Shown: positions 45,463 through 57,862, numbered from the stretch's first letter. The stretch is DNA of 64,000 nt from Liolophura sinensis (GCF_032854445.1 NC_088306.1:7253924-7317923); one strand, 5' to 3'. Numbers and translations: made by a program. Notes: a model not told the origin generated them from the letters alone.

Positions 45463-45757
45463 GGATCGGCGCACTTCTTACATCATTGGCAATATTGTGT
45501 CCCATGTGTCATGTTATCCATCCTCGTACTGCATAGTGTATGAAGACCAACCCGCCACAGTATATACTTACCAGTTAGAGGATGACCCATTAGGCTAACC
45601 AGTCCTATTTCCTTGCTCTAATCTCGCAGTGATGAGCGCCTAGAGGGGCAGCAACAAATATCGTTTTTAAAGCCTTTGATATGACTAGACACGCGGATTT
45701 GATCCCTGGTCTTCGAGGCAGAAGATCTAACCATGAGACCACCGAAGCGGTCTAAAA
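45463..45757 (-). repeat. SINE-C copy with tRNA-like head
   Basis: On the minus strand: ACCGCTTCGGTGGTCTCATG and GTTAGATCTTCTGCC form an A-box-like head, with B-box-like GGGATCAAATCC. The body has AAGGCTTTAAAAACG and GAGCAAGGAAATAGGACTGG, shared with 12245-12551. Confidence 0.65.
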
Positions 45758-48700
45758 TGAATGAATGATGGAACAGTGCTCCTTCCCATCTGATTTCTGT
45801 CTCATGTGCCCAAAGGCCTAAAATGCAAATGTCATACTGAAAGGCAGAACATATTATCGTTACATGTTCCTTGGCGGTTTTGTATTAAACGTTGTTATGG
45901 GAATTGGTTTTGCTCTTATTAACCTGGAAATAGTTCGGGTATCTACAGAGATTTGGGGCAACCTGATGAAGCAAAGGGGGAAATGAATGAATGGTTCATT
46001 TATTACGGCTTAGCGCCACTGCAGCCATAACCTGGTGAGAATATATTTAAATTTACAAACAGTGACTGGTTTTCAAGGAGAAGTATATTACAGAGTATAT
46101 TATTCTTGGTGAGATAAGGCTGTAATGGGATTAGTGAACACGAAAATTTCCAATGTTCTGTTGACGTATTCTTTGACGCAACTCGAGACGTGTGTGTAGC
46201 GGAAACGTAATCTGTTATACATTTGCTCTTAAACATCTTAGATCAGTGCTTGTTTTTCCATTCACTCTGACAGCTTTAATTATTTTAAGCGCCATGCCAT
46301 GTCTTGAAAAGCAGACACAGTCTAAACGGTAATGCTCAGCTTCATACTCATTTAGGCATGGGTGAACTTGACATGTTGTTTTTCACACCTTTGGATGTGA
46401 TTTGTTTTTCATCCAAATCGTTCCAATGTCCCACATTTGTAATTCAACCAGTTGCTAATTCTAAAACACCTACAAGAAGCAATAGGCTTACTTTTAATAG
46501 TATATAAAAGACAGAAACTATGACGCGATCATGTAGTTATTGAAAATATGAAATATTGATTAAATTTTAAAGAAAAACGGCAAACCAAAAGGAATATCAT
46601 AGACACATACATTTAATCAGTATCCAGCCTATTTTGTAAGTTGTTATGTGACGTAAAACAATCTTTCTTGTAATTAGATTAGATTTAAACTTGTTCAGAT
46701 CATTTTTCTTTCGATATCAGTTTATACATCTTCCTTTCCTATTTGTCTGCAAAGCAACGCCGTCCAAAATGTTGTCTTGATTTTTTTGATATCCGAATTT
46801 ACGCAAAGAAAATTCTACTGCAGTGTGCACGTTTACAGAGTGATATTTCCTGGGTTCAACAAGAGTGACAAATATACGGACCCTACCCATAAAACGTCAA
46901 CTCAAAATTAACGCAACCAGTGCTCTAGAGGTTTGTATTGTGGTAATTGCACTGTTATAGATTACATCAAGCACGTTGAGGTAAATTGTAATTATAGATA
47001 CGACAATTCCGGTCCTGGACGCATTCGTGTTGTTAATTTCCTTTCTAGAGTGTACGGCTGTGCTGATTGGCTATCACTCCTGATACAGAAACTGTCAAGT
47101 GTTATGTCGAAAGATTATATAATACATCAACAGCGCATGGCAAGTTTTTATAATTCCCATCCTCGGAACTATACTTGTGCTAATTGTCTTCCGTACACTG
47201 TCACTTTGTTTGCTAAGTTATTGCGTCGATAGCTTCGGTTAGCACATTTTTCAGTGTTAACTTTGGTATTTTTTTCACATCTGTTTCTTCTGAAATGACA
47301 GACCATAATCATTGATGTTACTGTCACACGCAGAGACACATCATCATTTGTTATCTTGGATGGAAGTACTTAGGCTTTCTGTTTATCTGCACCATGAAAC
47401 TGGAAGTGTATTCATCGTGCTGAGTTAGATCACCACGAACAGTTGCAATCGGAGTGAAACTGAGGTACATATTTTATTACCGACCACTTATATGCTTGCA
47501 TTCACGAATTTCGAGGTTATTTTTTTGAGGGGTGAAACTACGAGAAGAGGGACCTTGCCTACGAAAGCAAGCGGTATGTAGGTTATGTGACAACCGTGCC
47601 AACTATTTCCTAGGCAAAATATTAGGGAAAAAAACATGATATCAGGCTTTGAGAGTTGAGGAAATATCGGGAGATTTTCAATGAAGTTGAAACTTTTGCT
47701 CATTCGCCAATAACATCCATGTACTTTACGTCTTCATAACATCAATGAACATTGTTGACTGATTCTGCATGATTCTGTCCTAATTACGCACAATACATAC
47801 GTCTTAAGTTCTTTAGTGGTTTGTGTTAAACGTAGTTTTGGGAATTTGCCTTGCGATTATTGACATGGATCGTCTATATTGGCTGACGGTTGGTATACGT
47901 ACATTTATACTGACACACTATTTATTCTGTTTATTTAAAAGCTTCAAAAGTCGCTCCATAAAGATAACCTCATGCAGACTTAGATAAAACCTAATATAAG
48001 CCCAGTTATGTTAATTTCACTGATGTTAAAGTGATGTCACTGGTCTCGAAATGCTCGAAAAAAACTGCTGCGTTGTCTTTACTCGTAATAAGCAATTGGA
48101 TGGAGACAATGCAAGAAACCAGGCCTTGGTAAAAGTTTTCCGTGTTTTTTCCTCTTTGCTAGCGCGGCTGCACTGAATTACCTCCCTTGATGTCTCTCTC
48201 ATGTTTAAAAAGTGCGTTTCTAAGTTTAAACTGTCGTTAGGTGGGACCGCAGAAAAAAAGGCAAATGGCACTTTTCGAAAGCGGCATAATTCAAGCAGGC
48301 CTATCAAGAAAGACCCCGTCCAAAATCTTGATTTCCATGGAACGACACACACTGTCCATGGGCATGTGTTTTTAAACACTCATTTCGCTAATTAAGGCCT
48401 TTTGTGACATGCTAGTACAGAAAGGATTTCCTGCAATGTGGAGATACGTAAAATAATAATCTACCCGTTTCATGTTACTTGAAGGCGGAAGAAATAGATT
48501 CCTTCATCAAAAGCGTATCGCTATTTTCTCCCAAATTGCAAGAGGTCTGTTTATCAGGACACTCATTCGGGAGGTTGTGCCGACTGTGTTAAAAACAACC
48601 TGGAAAGGGGTATACGTCACACTTATCCAAATCTACTGGCGTCCAACTGTTTGTTCTTAAACTCCCAAACTCTTAGCTTTGCCAAATGTTTTCTAAGAGC

Positions 48701-49211
48701 ATGATTTTATTTTTTTTAAATCGGTTTTGCAAAAATGAAGGACCATCAGTTTATATAGACTGGTTCACTGGAGCCAGAGAAACCATACGGCAAAGGAATT
48801 CAACTGTTATCTCCTACATGTACTACGCTGTTTATCCATTTTTCTTCACGAAAGTTATGTTTTGCACAGGGAAAGATCCGCCGATTCCGAACATACCTAA
48901 TCTAGCAATGGATCACCACCATCATGGACTTAAAGTGCATTTCAAGCAACATCACGGCATGTCCGGTGGAAAATGTTATAGTTCAAAAATGCCAGATGCT
49001 CGTTGGAGTCGTCCCCGTCGGGCAACGACGGCACTACATCGCATTTTACTGATAATACGTTTGACGATTTGCCTACTCACACCGTCGCTATTGCTCTGAT
49101 TTTACTTTCGAGGGTGTAATCTTTCATATTATATGCAATATGTTGGCAATGTCGTGAATGTCGTCATCATATCCTCCTTATTAGGAATTGTACTATTATA
49201 TCTGATATATT
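45758..49211. other. Intergenic; R1 pieces and unassigned frames
   Basis: Short R1-like pieces near 45872-45930 (TATTAAACGTTGTTATGGGA) and 47816-47905 (TTAAACGTAGTTTTGGGAAT, GGCTGACGGTTGGTATACG). Open frames at 46933-47232, 48201-48395 and 48686-49099 (137 codons, containing HHHH near 48910) have no family I recognise. A repeat tail, (GAAT)n then TTATTACGGCTTAG, is near 45982-46030. Confidence 0.4.
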
Positions 49212-49341
49212 TTTATTTATTCATCTATTTAGCTGCTTGTTGTTTAACGCCGTCCTCAAGAATTTTCACTTATACGATAGCAGTCGGTTTTATGGGTGGA
49301 GAAACCAGATTGCCCGGATAAACCACAGACTATTTGCAATC
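49212..49341 (-). repeat. SINE-A, reverse, truncated and diverged
   Basis: TTTTTATTTATTCATCTATT tail, GTTTAACGCCGTCCTCAAG, TTATGGGTGGAGAAACC. Confidence 0.6.
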
Positions 49342-49998
49342 CGGGAATTTAGAGATTCGACGTTGGATTCGAACCATGATGTAACGTCGAGCCTCTGAAC
49401 TCCGTTATTACCTCAAGACAATGCCTGCCCAGCAATGTGCAGTTGGTCGCGTGCTCCAGACACAGACAACAGTGCGTTTTCCAAAGGAACAGAGACAAAC
49501 TAAGTGTATGCAATCCGGTGACTAAGTCCTCTAATATCTAGGATGATATTGTCATAGGGGGTATCCGAATCGTTGCAACATAAGCGAATGAAATGAAGCG
49601 CCATCTGTGCCCTTTTACCACTTACACATTCGTATCAGCGTACACGAGAACATTGCACTTCAATTACATGTACGTGTATTTGAATACATCTGCTGCTCTG
49701 GTTTTACTCTCTGTGTTGTGTGCCTTTCATTGTTGTTTGGAATTAACTTTTGTATGTTTTGAACGTTGTCTACACTCATCTGTCACGTCCATTTTTCAAT
49801 CTATACATGTGTTAACTGTGGATTGTTTTAATACACGAGTGCTCGTCTGACCGGTTCGTGCTGCCTTATATCAAGGACTGTGCTTATCAGCATGAATGGG
49901 ATTACTTCGATGGCACTGTGTCGGAGGATCCGTGGTATTCCGCACTCGTTGAACCTTCACTTTCATGGAGCTGACAATATTTGTATGTTGGCCAATAT
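49342..49998. other. Intergenic, nothing recognised
   Basis: Between two SINE-A fragments that might be halves of one disrupted copy. An 85-codon frame at 49593-49850 is unassigned. Confidence 0.4.
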
Positions 49999-50118
49999 GA
50001 CCACCATCCGCAGATTGCTTGTAGACTTTGCTCACGTGCGACCGCAAAGAAAGTCAGCATGTGTTGGACTTGAACTCTCAGCGACCGCATTGGTGGCAGG
50101 ATCCTAGGTCATTGTGTA
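49999..50118 (-). repeat. SINE-A head and core fragment
   Basis: GACCACCATCCGCAGATTGC, AAAGTCAGCATGTGTTGGAC and AGCGACCGCATTGGTGGC on the reverse strand. No tail. Same orientation as 49212-49341, which supplies tail and core. Confidence 0.65.
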
Positions 50119-50772
50119 TCAGTACCATTATAGGCTAAATACAAGAAAGTCTAAGTATGGATTCACCGAGTGCGTTTCACCTCTCACAAAACAGAATGTG
50201 TTCTGAGCCTAAAAAAAAAATGAGTGCTCTCGCGATGTAAACCCATATGATTTATTACTGAATCAATAAATCTGGAATTAACTGCTCAGATAACCTCTAA
50301 GCTTGTAGAGGAATTTTTATTTCCCAGCAAGCTTACTGGTTTTAATTAATTGGTACGATTAACATTACAAATCTTTCCCAGGGTGGTATAACCATGGCTG
50401 ATAATAAAACCCAAAGACTTTGAAATATATATACAACAAATTGATTATATATCCCTGACACTGATCTCCACAAACATTTTCTTTGATGTTTCAATATATC
50501 CTGCCACACTGTTGACCTTTGATTCGGTATTTCCCCCTTTCGTTACACAGTTCTTGAGCAGTTGCCAGTGCGTTATCGAGACCTAGATACTGTCCTGGAT
50601 AAGGATTCAACCTTATCCACGATGGAATAAGCCTACTATTTAATGAAAGGCGATATCTAAGTAAAATTTAATTCTTAATTTTAAAGCCGACCAAGTGATC
50701 GAACGCTCAGCTGCGGAAACTGTTAAATCTTTTGTTTTCTTTAACGTCATACTCAAGAATTTCTCATGCAAA
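50119..50772. other. Intergenic, nothing recognised
   Basis: A short SINE-tail-like piece (TAACGTCATACTCAAGAATT) ends at the left edge of Tc1-2. Confidence 0.45.
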
Positions 50773-52393
50773 CTGTGCAACAAAAGTAAGTCCCCCCCCC
50801 CCCAAAAAAAAAAAAAAAACGTTGCTTGACATGTACCAGATCGCAATGAAATTTTGCACACACCGTCCCAGTAATCCGGCGGACAAGGATTAACGTGCAC
50901 GTGCAGTTGTGCGCCAATGGGCATGCGCAAGCTAAAAATGGGTTGATTTTGAAAATTTCACAAAAGGAGTCAACCAGTTTTTCAACGGCAATTCTTTATT
51001 TTATCACAGAATTCGATTATTTCACTCGATGACCTGTAATTATCAATATCGTGTGTAGCCGCCACGAGATTGTATCACATTTCGAAACACGCTCGCATTG
51101 TGTTGATGAGGCGTGCGATCCAACGTTGCGGGAAGGCTAACCACTCTTCCTGAAGGTGGCGTCTCAAATCGTCAAGAGTGGACTCCAACTCGACGATAGA
51201 TAGATTGTTTCAACTGATCCCAAAGATGTTCCGTAGGGTTGAGATCCGGAGAACACGCGGACCACTAGATCCGCTCAATGCCTTCAGTTTGGAAGAAGTC
51301 ATTCACGCGATGTGGACGTACATTGTTGTCAGTGAAGACAAACTCATCTCCAACGACGGCTACACAGGGCAAAACATGCGGTCTGAGAACTTGAGCAACG
51401 TGGCCAGCAGCGTTCAAGTTTCCCTCAGTAGGAAACAGATTGGTCTTGCCTGTCGAACTGATGCCTGCCCAGACCATTACGCTGCCACCACCAAAGACCG
51501 TTACTGGCTGTACACAGCACTCTGCATGCTGTTCACCTTGCCGACGCCACACACGTCTCCTAGAGTCAACGTGACGGAGACACGCAGGCGTTTCTTCGGT
51601 GAAAACAACGTTGCCACATTGCCGTCTAGTCCATCGAACGTGATTTGTCGCCCACTGCAGACGCGCTATCTTATGACGGCGGAGCAATAAGGCTTTCTTC
51701 ACCAGCCGCCTGAGACGTACTCCGACGGCTTTTAGAAATCTCCTGATTGTTTGGGCACTCAACCGTCTTGCACCAACACCAACATGATCTCGAACCGCCG
51801 ATGCTGAAATTCAAAATGGAATTTAATGTTGAATCCGCGCTATAGTCGAAAGTGGCTTTTTTTTGTGTGTGTCAGACCCTTACACCTGTTGTCGTTCTGT
51901 TCCTTAGTGCAACGTTTATAATTCGCCGATCTTGTCTTTGTGTGGTTGCCCTGGGCGTTCCACGTCTTGGCAGGTCCTTTACATCGCCTGATGCGAGAAA
52001 CTTCGCTAGCAATTTCCAGATGGCGTTTGGTGTCACCCCTATTCGACGTGCAACCTGTTTTACAGGGGTGTTAACCTCCAAAAGGCGAATTGCAATCGCC
52101 CTGTCCGTATTGTATAATCAAGGCATGGTATATCACAAAACGTGCAACACTGATTGTCTAAGACTTTCTAGGATTTTCAAAATCGATCGATTTTCAGTTT
52201 GCGCATGCCCATTATCGCATAACTGCACCTGCACGTTACTTCTTGATATACCACGTCCGCCGGATTACTGGGATTGTGTGTGCAAAAGTTCATTGCGATC
52301 TGGTATGTACCACGGGAGATATCACACAACGTTTTTTTTTTCTTTGTAGGGGGGGGGGGGTGGGGGGGTGGGGAACCTACTTTTGTTGCACTG
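50773..52393 (-). mobile_element. Tc1-2: decayed Tc1-like transposon with ~190-bp TIRs
   Basis: Left end (TGTGCAACAAAAGTAAG, a C run, an A run, then ACCAGATCGCAATGAAATTT, CCAGTAATCCGGCGGAC, GTGCAGTTGTGCG) is mirrored by the right end at about 52200-52393. TA is present at 52394-52395; the left flank reads AA. Between the ends lies a broken minus-strand transposase. The C/G runs differ in length and purity between ends. Confidence 0.88.
51043..52081 (-). pseudogene. Tc1-like transposase, inactivated
   Basis: Minus strand. N-terminal HTH block (51872-52081): VNTPVKQVARRIGVTPNAIW and PRRGTPRATTQRQDR. The middle (51265-51762) has WTRRQCGNVVFTEE, where the first catalytic aspartate position reads E, GGGSVMVWAGIS, and TDNNVRPHRV with the second aspartate. 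Then come a stop and SPDLNPTEHLWDQLKQS with the glutamate; about 32 residues separate the last two, two fewer than DD34E, consistent with a small deletion. After another frame break, NVIQSRGGYTRY precedes the stop at 51043, the normal Tc1 C-terminus. Confidence 0.85.
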
Positions 52394-52395
52394 TA

Positions 52396-53158
52396 TATAT
52401 CTCGGGGGTTAGTTTCACAGGTGACGAAAGACGGGGTTAAGGGTATCCTGGTGTGGCATTTGTCAGAAAGTGTGAAAAGCTGTACTTGACTGTATCTTTG
52501 TCCCTATTTTACACAGCACAAAAGCAAACCAATCAAAATAATCACCCAAATTATACAGATCATATCAAGGTTATACACTAATTAAATCCTTTCTTAATAT
52601 ATGACATTATCTTATAAGACAGTGAAAGGGGCAAAAACGTGCAGCACTTTATAAAATTTTATGACACAGTATATGACGCAAAACAATCCTTATATATCCC
52701 TATAGGGCACCCTACCCAAATTTTTTTGAACTTTCCGGCAATAACATTGTCAAATTCAGCTTACAACATTACGATTTATGTTGGTTACATTTCTTTAAGT
52801 GTTTAGTGATATAGAATGACATATCCAAACAACATAGGTACAGTACCCTACATTACCATATAAGGATCGTTTTACAAGACAATATACATATACATGGGAA
52901 ATACAAAAAAACATGCATGTTTCAATCCATGCCATTGTCTGTGAACATAGTTAGATTACTCTAAATTATTGGTAGTTTTATACATTTTGTATGTATTTAG
53001 TGTTTGATCACGATTACTTTGCGTCTTTTGTTTCCAGCCTATGTTTATTATAACCCAGCATATGATGGAAAAGAACTTGGCAGATATCTGACATCAGGAT
53101 ACACTTTACAACCGATCTTTTCAAAAGTACTGACGAACATTATCTAGTTATTACGTAG
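52396..53158. other. Intergenic, nothing recognised
   Basis: AT-rich DNA, no motif seen. Confidence 0.5.
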
Positions 53159-53417
53159 GGGCCTGCGTGGCTCAGTTGGCTAGCGCAGCGTAATGACCCA
53201 GGAGTCTCTCACCAATGCGGTCGCTCTGAGTTCAAGTCCAGCTCATGCTGACTTCCTCTCCGGCCGTAAGTGGGAAGGTCTTGCAGCAACCAGCGGATGG
53301 TCGTGGGTTTACCCCGGGTTCTGCCCATTTTCCACCCACCATAATGCTGACCGCCGTCGTATAAGTGAAATATTCTTGAGTACGGCGTAAAACACCAATC
53401 AAATAAATAAATAAATA
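53159..53417 (+). mobile_element. SINE-A, full length, probable TSD
   Basis: Head GCGTGGCTCAGTTGGCTAGC, B box GAGTTCAAGTCCAG, core GGATGGTCGTGGGTTTACC and CACCATAATGCTGACCGCC, tail GTGAAATATTCTTGAGTACG with (TAAA)n. TTATTACGTA on the left and TTGTTACGTA on the right look like a 10-bp target duplication with one change. This is the least decayed copy and a good reference for the family. Confidence 0.92.
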
Positions 53418-54035
53418 TTTGTTACGTACATGTATGCCACTACCTTACTGGAAAACTAGTGGATTTGAACGAGCATGTAACTGTCAAACGAGCACCGTCA
53501 CCCACTTGTCGTAAACGTTGCACTATCTCTGAAAGACTTCGATATCTTTAAAGAGCCAAGCTGATCTAGAAAATCCTACTTTGGACGGACAATTGACAAA
53601 GAGACGGAACAACACCGAGGCACAATTGTTTTTCTGTGTGGAGTTATAAAATTGCCGATAGTTTGCTTGTTTTTCTGATCCATTAGGTAGCCGTATCACT
53701 CTTACGGTGCGTTTCCACCAGGCAGAATATGAACCAACCCTGCAGATGGTTTGGAATTTATTCAGTTGTTAAGCGCACTGCACATTTTAGCGTGTCTAAC
53801 TCCTGTCGTAACACATCAGTGCCGGAGAGCACACAGGTTCTTGTATCCTGAAGATCGGACCTGAGAAAATCAATTTTCCTTGAAAAAATAACAGCTTATA
53901 AACCGTCTCGATTATTGAATGGAACGTCCACATTGGTTGACGGTTGGTATACGAATGTCTTTTTCGACTACAATGTATGTAGAGAACTATTTGACCCTGA
54001 ATTCCTCATCGATAATGAAATCAGTTTCCTTGCGT
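53418..54035. other. Intergenic; one R1 piece
   Basis: 53931-53972 (TTGGTTGACGGTTGGTATAC) is R1-like. Nothing else. Confidence 0.45.
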
Positions 54036-54196
54036 TCGGTAATTCGTCTCAGTGAAGCGACACTAGATAAATGAGTGGTGGAAATCCGTCCTTCAGCAAG
54101 GAGGCACATTACACGTACATGCACTCTAAGGACTCGTTCGTCGTCATACGAAAAATTGTTAAGTACGACATTAAATCCTAAGCACTAACTCACTCA
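54036..54196 (+). repeat. SINE-B, 5'-truncated
   Basis: GTAATTCGTCTCAGTGAAGC, GTGGTGGAAATCCGTCC, CTAAGGACTCGTTCGTCGTC, then GTACGACATTAAATCC and CACTAACTCACTCA. Same body and tail as the LINE-2 insertion at 29644-29912. Head missing. Confidence 0.7.
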
Positions 54197-54887
54197 AAAT
54201 GGTTTCGTGTACGATTATCGACTCTCTCCATCTGTGTATTATTTATGAATATTTGTGAATATATGCGTCGAAACAGACATTCGCATACCAGGCCCACACT
54301 GTCTCCGACCAATAAAATTTGCACAGAACGGAAACTTCCATTGACTAACAGACGGTTGATAATGCATGCCGTGGGGTGGCGTATTAATCTATGCGTAGAA
54401 ACAGACATTCGAATACCAGCCGTTAACCAATAAGGACGATCCAGGTCAATAATCTCAAGGTCAATTCCCAAAACGGCGTTTACACATACTACCAAAGAAA
54501 TAAGAAAGTATATGTTAAAGTATGAAAATAGGACGGAATCATGCAAAGACAAGCAGTCGATAGTTTTCAATGATGTTGTAAAGACGCAAGGCACGCATTA
54601 GTTGCAATATTTGTAACTCATCTATCGAGCCACGAGACTTACAGTGTGACAGTCTTCTTAGAATGACGACGTTCTGATTGAGAAAAACCACGCTGCAAAG
54701 GAACCGAGAGTCCAGAATGAATATACAGACTGTTAGAGGCCAAAAATCCCAGCGACAAGCTCTTTCTCTTCGTGTTTATAATTTTTTTACCATAGTTCAG
54801 ACCAAAGACAACAACAGGCCTTGAAATACAGTATAAATGTCAAAAACTTGAGAAATAAGAGCTTGTTAGTGATATAAGAGTCAAGTC
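54197..54887 (-). repeat. R1-related open frame region
   Basis: A 134-codon minus-strand frame (54190-54594) includes VLGIDLEIIDLDRPYWLT, the coding-like R1 peptide. In the same area GAAACAGACATTCG recurs at about 54270 and 54397, a direct duplication. I cannot name a protein family, so this is listed as repeat-derived. Confidence 0.4.
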
Positions 54888-55061
54888 CGACATTCATATA
54901 CCATTCGTAGTCCGTAAAGGGCGTTCCAAGTCGATAATCGCAAGATCCATTTCCAAAACAACGTTTAACACTAACTCCCAAAGACAAAGGTATGTAAGAA
55001 ATTATACAAATAAGAAATAAAGCCGGTAGCACACAAGAGAGAAGCGGTCATCAGTTTTGTT
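54888..55061 (-). repeat. R1 dispersed repeat, long copy
   Basis: Third long R1 copy, aligning through AGTCGATAATCGCAAGATCC and GTAACACACAAGAGAGAAGC-type blocks to 8690-8898. Confidence 0.6.
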
Positions 55062-55994
55062 AGTGACACCATTTGGCATCGCTTAGTCTGTATATACTCT
55101 GTAGACTCTCTACAACTCTTAGTTTGTAGCGTGGCTTATTTTTGAACATATACCGATATATGTCCTCAATCACAAGGTCGACATTCGATGAAAGCTTTCG
55201 CAGTGTAACTCACATGGTTGAGCCACTCGATAGACAGATGAGTTACATACATTTCAGCTAGGTAGGCATATGATCTAGGCGACTCAGTGAACTCAGTATT
55301 CAAATCGTGTACCATACTAGTGTGGCCGAGGACCATGCTGATTTTTATGTTGTATATGTCGATTAAACCGATCACTCCTTTGTTTCACGTGTTGTGTTGG
55401 GTCTCATTTGTTTCTGTCTTTGTAAAGAGTAAACCACTGATTTGCATGTGATCAGTGAACAAATTCAATATTTGCCCTTCCATCGTCTGCCCTTTAGCAT
55501 AGAGTATTTTCCATTTTAATATCCAATGGTTTCTAATACCCATTGAATGACTTGCGGTAGATCTTATGCTTTCCAAAGACTCCAACTGCAAATTTGACCC
55601 TCTTCAGTTTCGATTATGTCTTATCTACTACATTCTGTGGTTAATGATCTCTTCTAATTTGTGAACATCATTAGTGATTACTGTTTATTTCTGCTAGTTA
55701 AAAGGTGACTTGATACCAGGAAGACTACACAAACGGTGCAAATCCTTTGTACTTCATTGTTTAAGTATAAAGGGGGTTAAAAAGGCGTCAATATCGCTGA
55801 GAAATTCAGTTTCTTTAATTCGCTTTATTTGTTGTCTCAATAAAGTATGCCGTTTAACATGAAACTTGCAGTCAATTGTATTCACTTGACGACTAAAGAT
55901 GGTTTAGTTGGATGATTGATCGATTGGTTCATAGGGGTTTAGTAAGTTAAGGCTACAAATGTCACCGCTTAATATAAAATGTTCTTTAATAATA
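55062..55994. other. Intergenic, nothing recognised
   Basis: No gene or repeat identified; open frames at 55166-55375 and 55385-55591 (minus) are unassigned. Confidence 0.45.
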
Positions 55995-56230
55995 TTTATT
56001 TATTTTTTTGATTGGTGTTTTACGCCGTACTCACTTATAATATATATATATATTATATCACTTATATCACGACGGCGGCCATCATTATTGTGGGAGGAAA
56101 CCGTACAGAGCATGGGGAAATCCACGACCATCCGCACGCTGCTGTCGAACAACCGGAAAGAAAGCCAACGTGAGTTTTGGGCTTGAACTCACGGTCGCAT
56201 TGGTCACAAGCCTCTTGAATCGGAATTATG
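55995..56230 (-). repeat. SINE-A, reverse, with internal (TA)n
   Basis: GATTGGTGTTTTACGCCGTA, then a TATATATATATATATTATAT expansion interrupting the tail, then CACGACGGCGGCCATCATTA, CACGACCATCCGCACG and GAACTCACGGTCGCATTGG. Confidence 0.8.
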
Positions 56231-56810
56231 AGGTTCCAACATGTTACACAGAATTCAGCAAATTTTGTGAACATGACAGATCAGAATTATCATTTTCAGT
56301 ACTATTTAAGCCACCCCTCCCCAACGCCACTAACGCATCGTGGAGAAATCACTAACAGCTCAAAATATTTGTAGAAAATAAAATTAATTCTAATATTTTG
56401 AATACGTGATATTCTATAAATTAGAGGGATAATGTCTTTGAAACTATAATATTATTAAGGTGTGAAATATTTCAAATGGCGAGTAGGATATGAGCAAAAG
56501 CGTCTCAGTGAAATAAATCTTCTTTACTTCAATAGGGCTTGTCGTCGTAACACTTAATGAAATAATATTACATTAGGGGATGCAGTTGCAACCCTTATTG
56601 AAGTATTTGTTTCAATAGGGGTAACTTATGTCAATAGGGGTACACCTATACCAAACGCTTCAACCGTCTCCGTCGACACTGCTCCGAAATAGCCACCAAC
56701 TATCAGTCAGACCGGCGACCACCTCCATGGTTCCATGCTCCTACTGCAAGTGGCCCGCTCTCGGTACCTTCAACAGTCTGCTCACGACAAGTATGCCAAC
56801 CGTGTACAGG
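56231..56810. other. Intergenic
   Basis: No gene. A short CAATAGGGGT motif repeats at 56611-56642, and the region leads into the 47-bp repeats. Confidence 0.45.
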
Positions 56811-57050
56811 ACCCACGCCTGTCTGCTTAATGGCAAGTCGGCCAGCTTGGCTACGGCACCCATGTCTATCTGCTTCACGGTAAGTCGGTCAGCCCGTCCA
56901 CGACATCTGCTATGTACACCAACAGTCGGCGATAAGCTCATTTTCGGCACCTACGGCTGTCTATTTCAAGGCAAGTTGGTCAGCTTGTCTACCGCACCCA
57001 CGATCGTCTGCTTTCACCATTAGTCGGTGAGCCTGTCTGATAACCGATGG
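56811..57050. repeat. Degenerate minisatellite, ~5 copies of a 47-bp unit
   Basis: Units begin at 56811, 56858, 56905, 56949 and 56996, with a shared pattern ACCCACG, GTCTGCTT, GGCAAGTCGGTCAGC, then GTCTACGGC. Copies are well diverged and one is 44 bp, so the array is old. The 131-codon open frame over it is a by-product. Confidence 0.75.
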
Positions 57051-57806
57051 TAGCACGCAGGCTCCACGACAACTGCAATTACCTTACGACTTGACATAAG
57101 ACTATAATCCCTCTGCCGTCACATTAAGTGTCGGTCGTCAAAAAAAAAAATTTAACAGCAGCTTTCCGCTGAACGGATAAGTCACTGGCAATATATTTTC
57201 CCGGCAAATAGCCCTCCTTTACCCGGAAATATTTATAACCTCACGGTTGTAATACCTTAATTACCAACCAGCACTCACTCTTTGCTGCCCCTACAGCTCA
57301 GCCGATTAACTGACTGAATCCAGAACACGCCAAGCGAGACTTATTTATAGTTTTGACGTTCATGCGAGCATAATAACTGACGTCATTGCAAAGATGGAGG
57401 AAGCAGCAAACACGAAAGTAAAATGGTGCTCACAATCGACAAACAGGGCCGCGTATTCGTCCTTTTGACAAAACAGGTAAAATGCAGGACAAAAGACGGT
57501 CAAGATATAAGACAACTACTTATTTTAGAAAACATATGAAACAAACAATCCTGCGGGGCATCGACAGTCTTTGACCAGTCTCGCTACCAGTCAATATTCG
57601 TAGAGCTTGATCATCATTAGACAGTTATACGTCTGCCGTCGAGAGACAAAAGCCATTCAAGTCGATCAATAGTCCTTGGTGTAAGGCAACACGAACTGGT
57701 CGGCCGTGCAAAGTGCAAAATGACACGAGGCAGCTTGTACGTGTGAAATGAAAATGGCAGCCATACATAAGTATACACAGATAACACGCAGAACGGACAA
57801 CATGCG
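57051..57806. other. Intergenic, nothing recognised
   Basis: Flank left of the nuclease-bearing element; no motif. Confidence 0.45.
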
Positions 57807-57846
57807 AAAAAGAAAAGGTGACATAGTTATGTCACCTTTTCTTTTT
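57807..57846. repeat. Perfect palindrome, 19-bp arms
   Basis: 57807-57825 (AAAAAGAAAAGGTGACATA) is the exact reverse complement of 57828-57846, with a 2-base centre. It lies about 17 bases outside the left inverted repeat of the element at 57863. It could be a cruciform-forming end structure or a separate small hairpin. Confidence 0.95.
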
Positions 57847-57862
57847 TCTCCTTTTCTCAACA

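Noticed and set aside
48686-49099. 137-codon plus-strand open frame
   Set aside because: Not recognisable, no start context, splice or neighbour support; noted only in the interval description.
56628-57023. 131-codon open frame
   Set aside because: Mostly the translation of the degenerate 47-bp tandem repeat.
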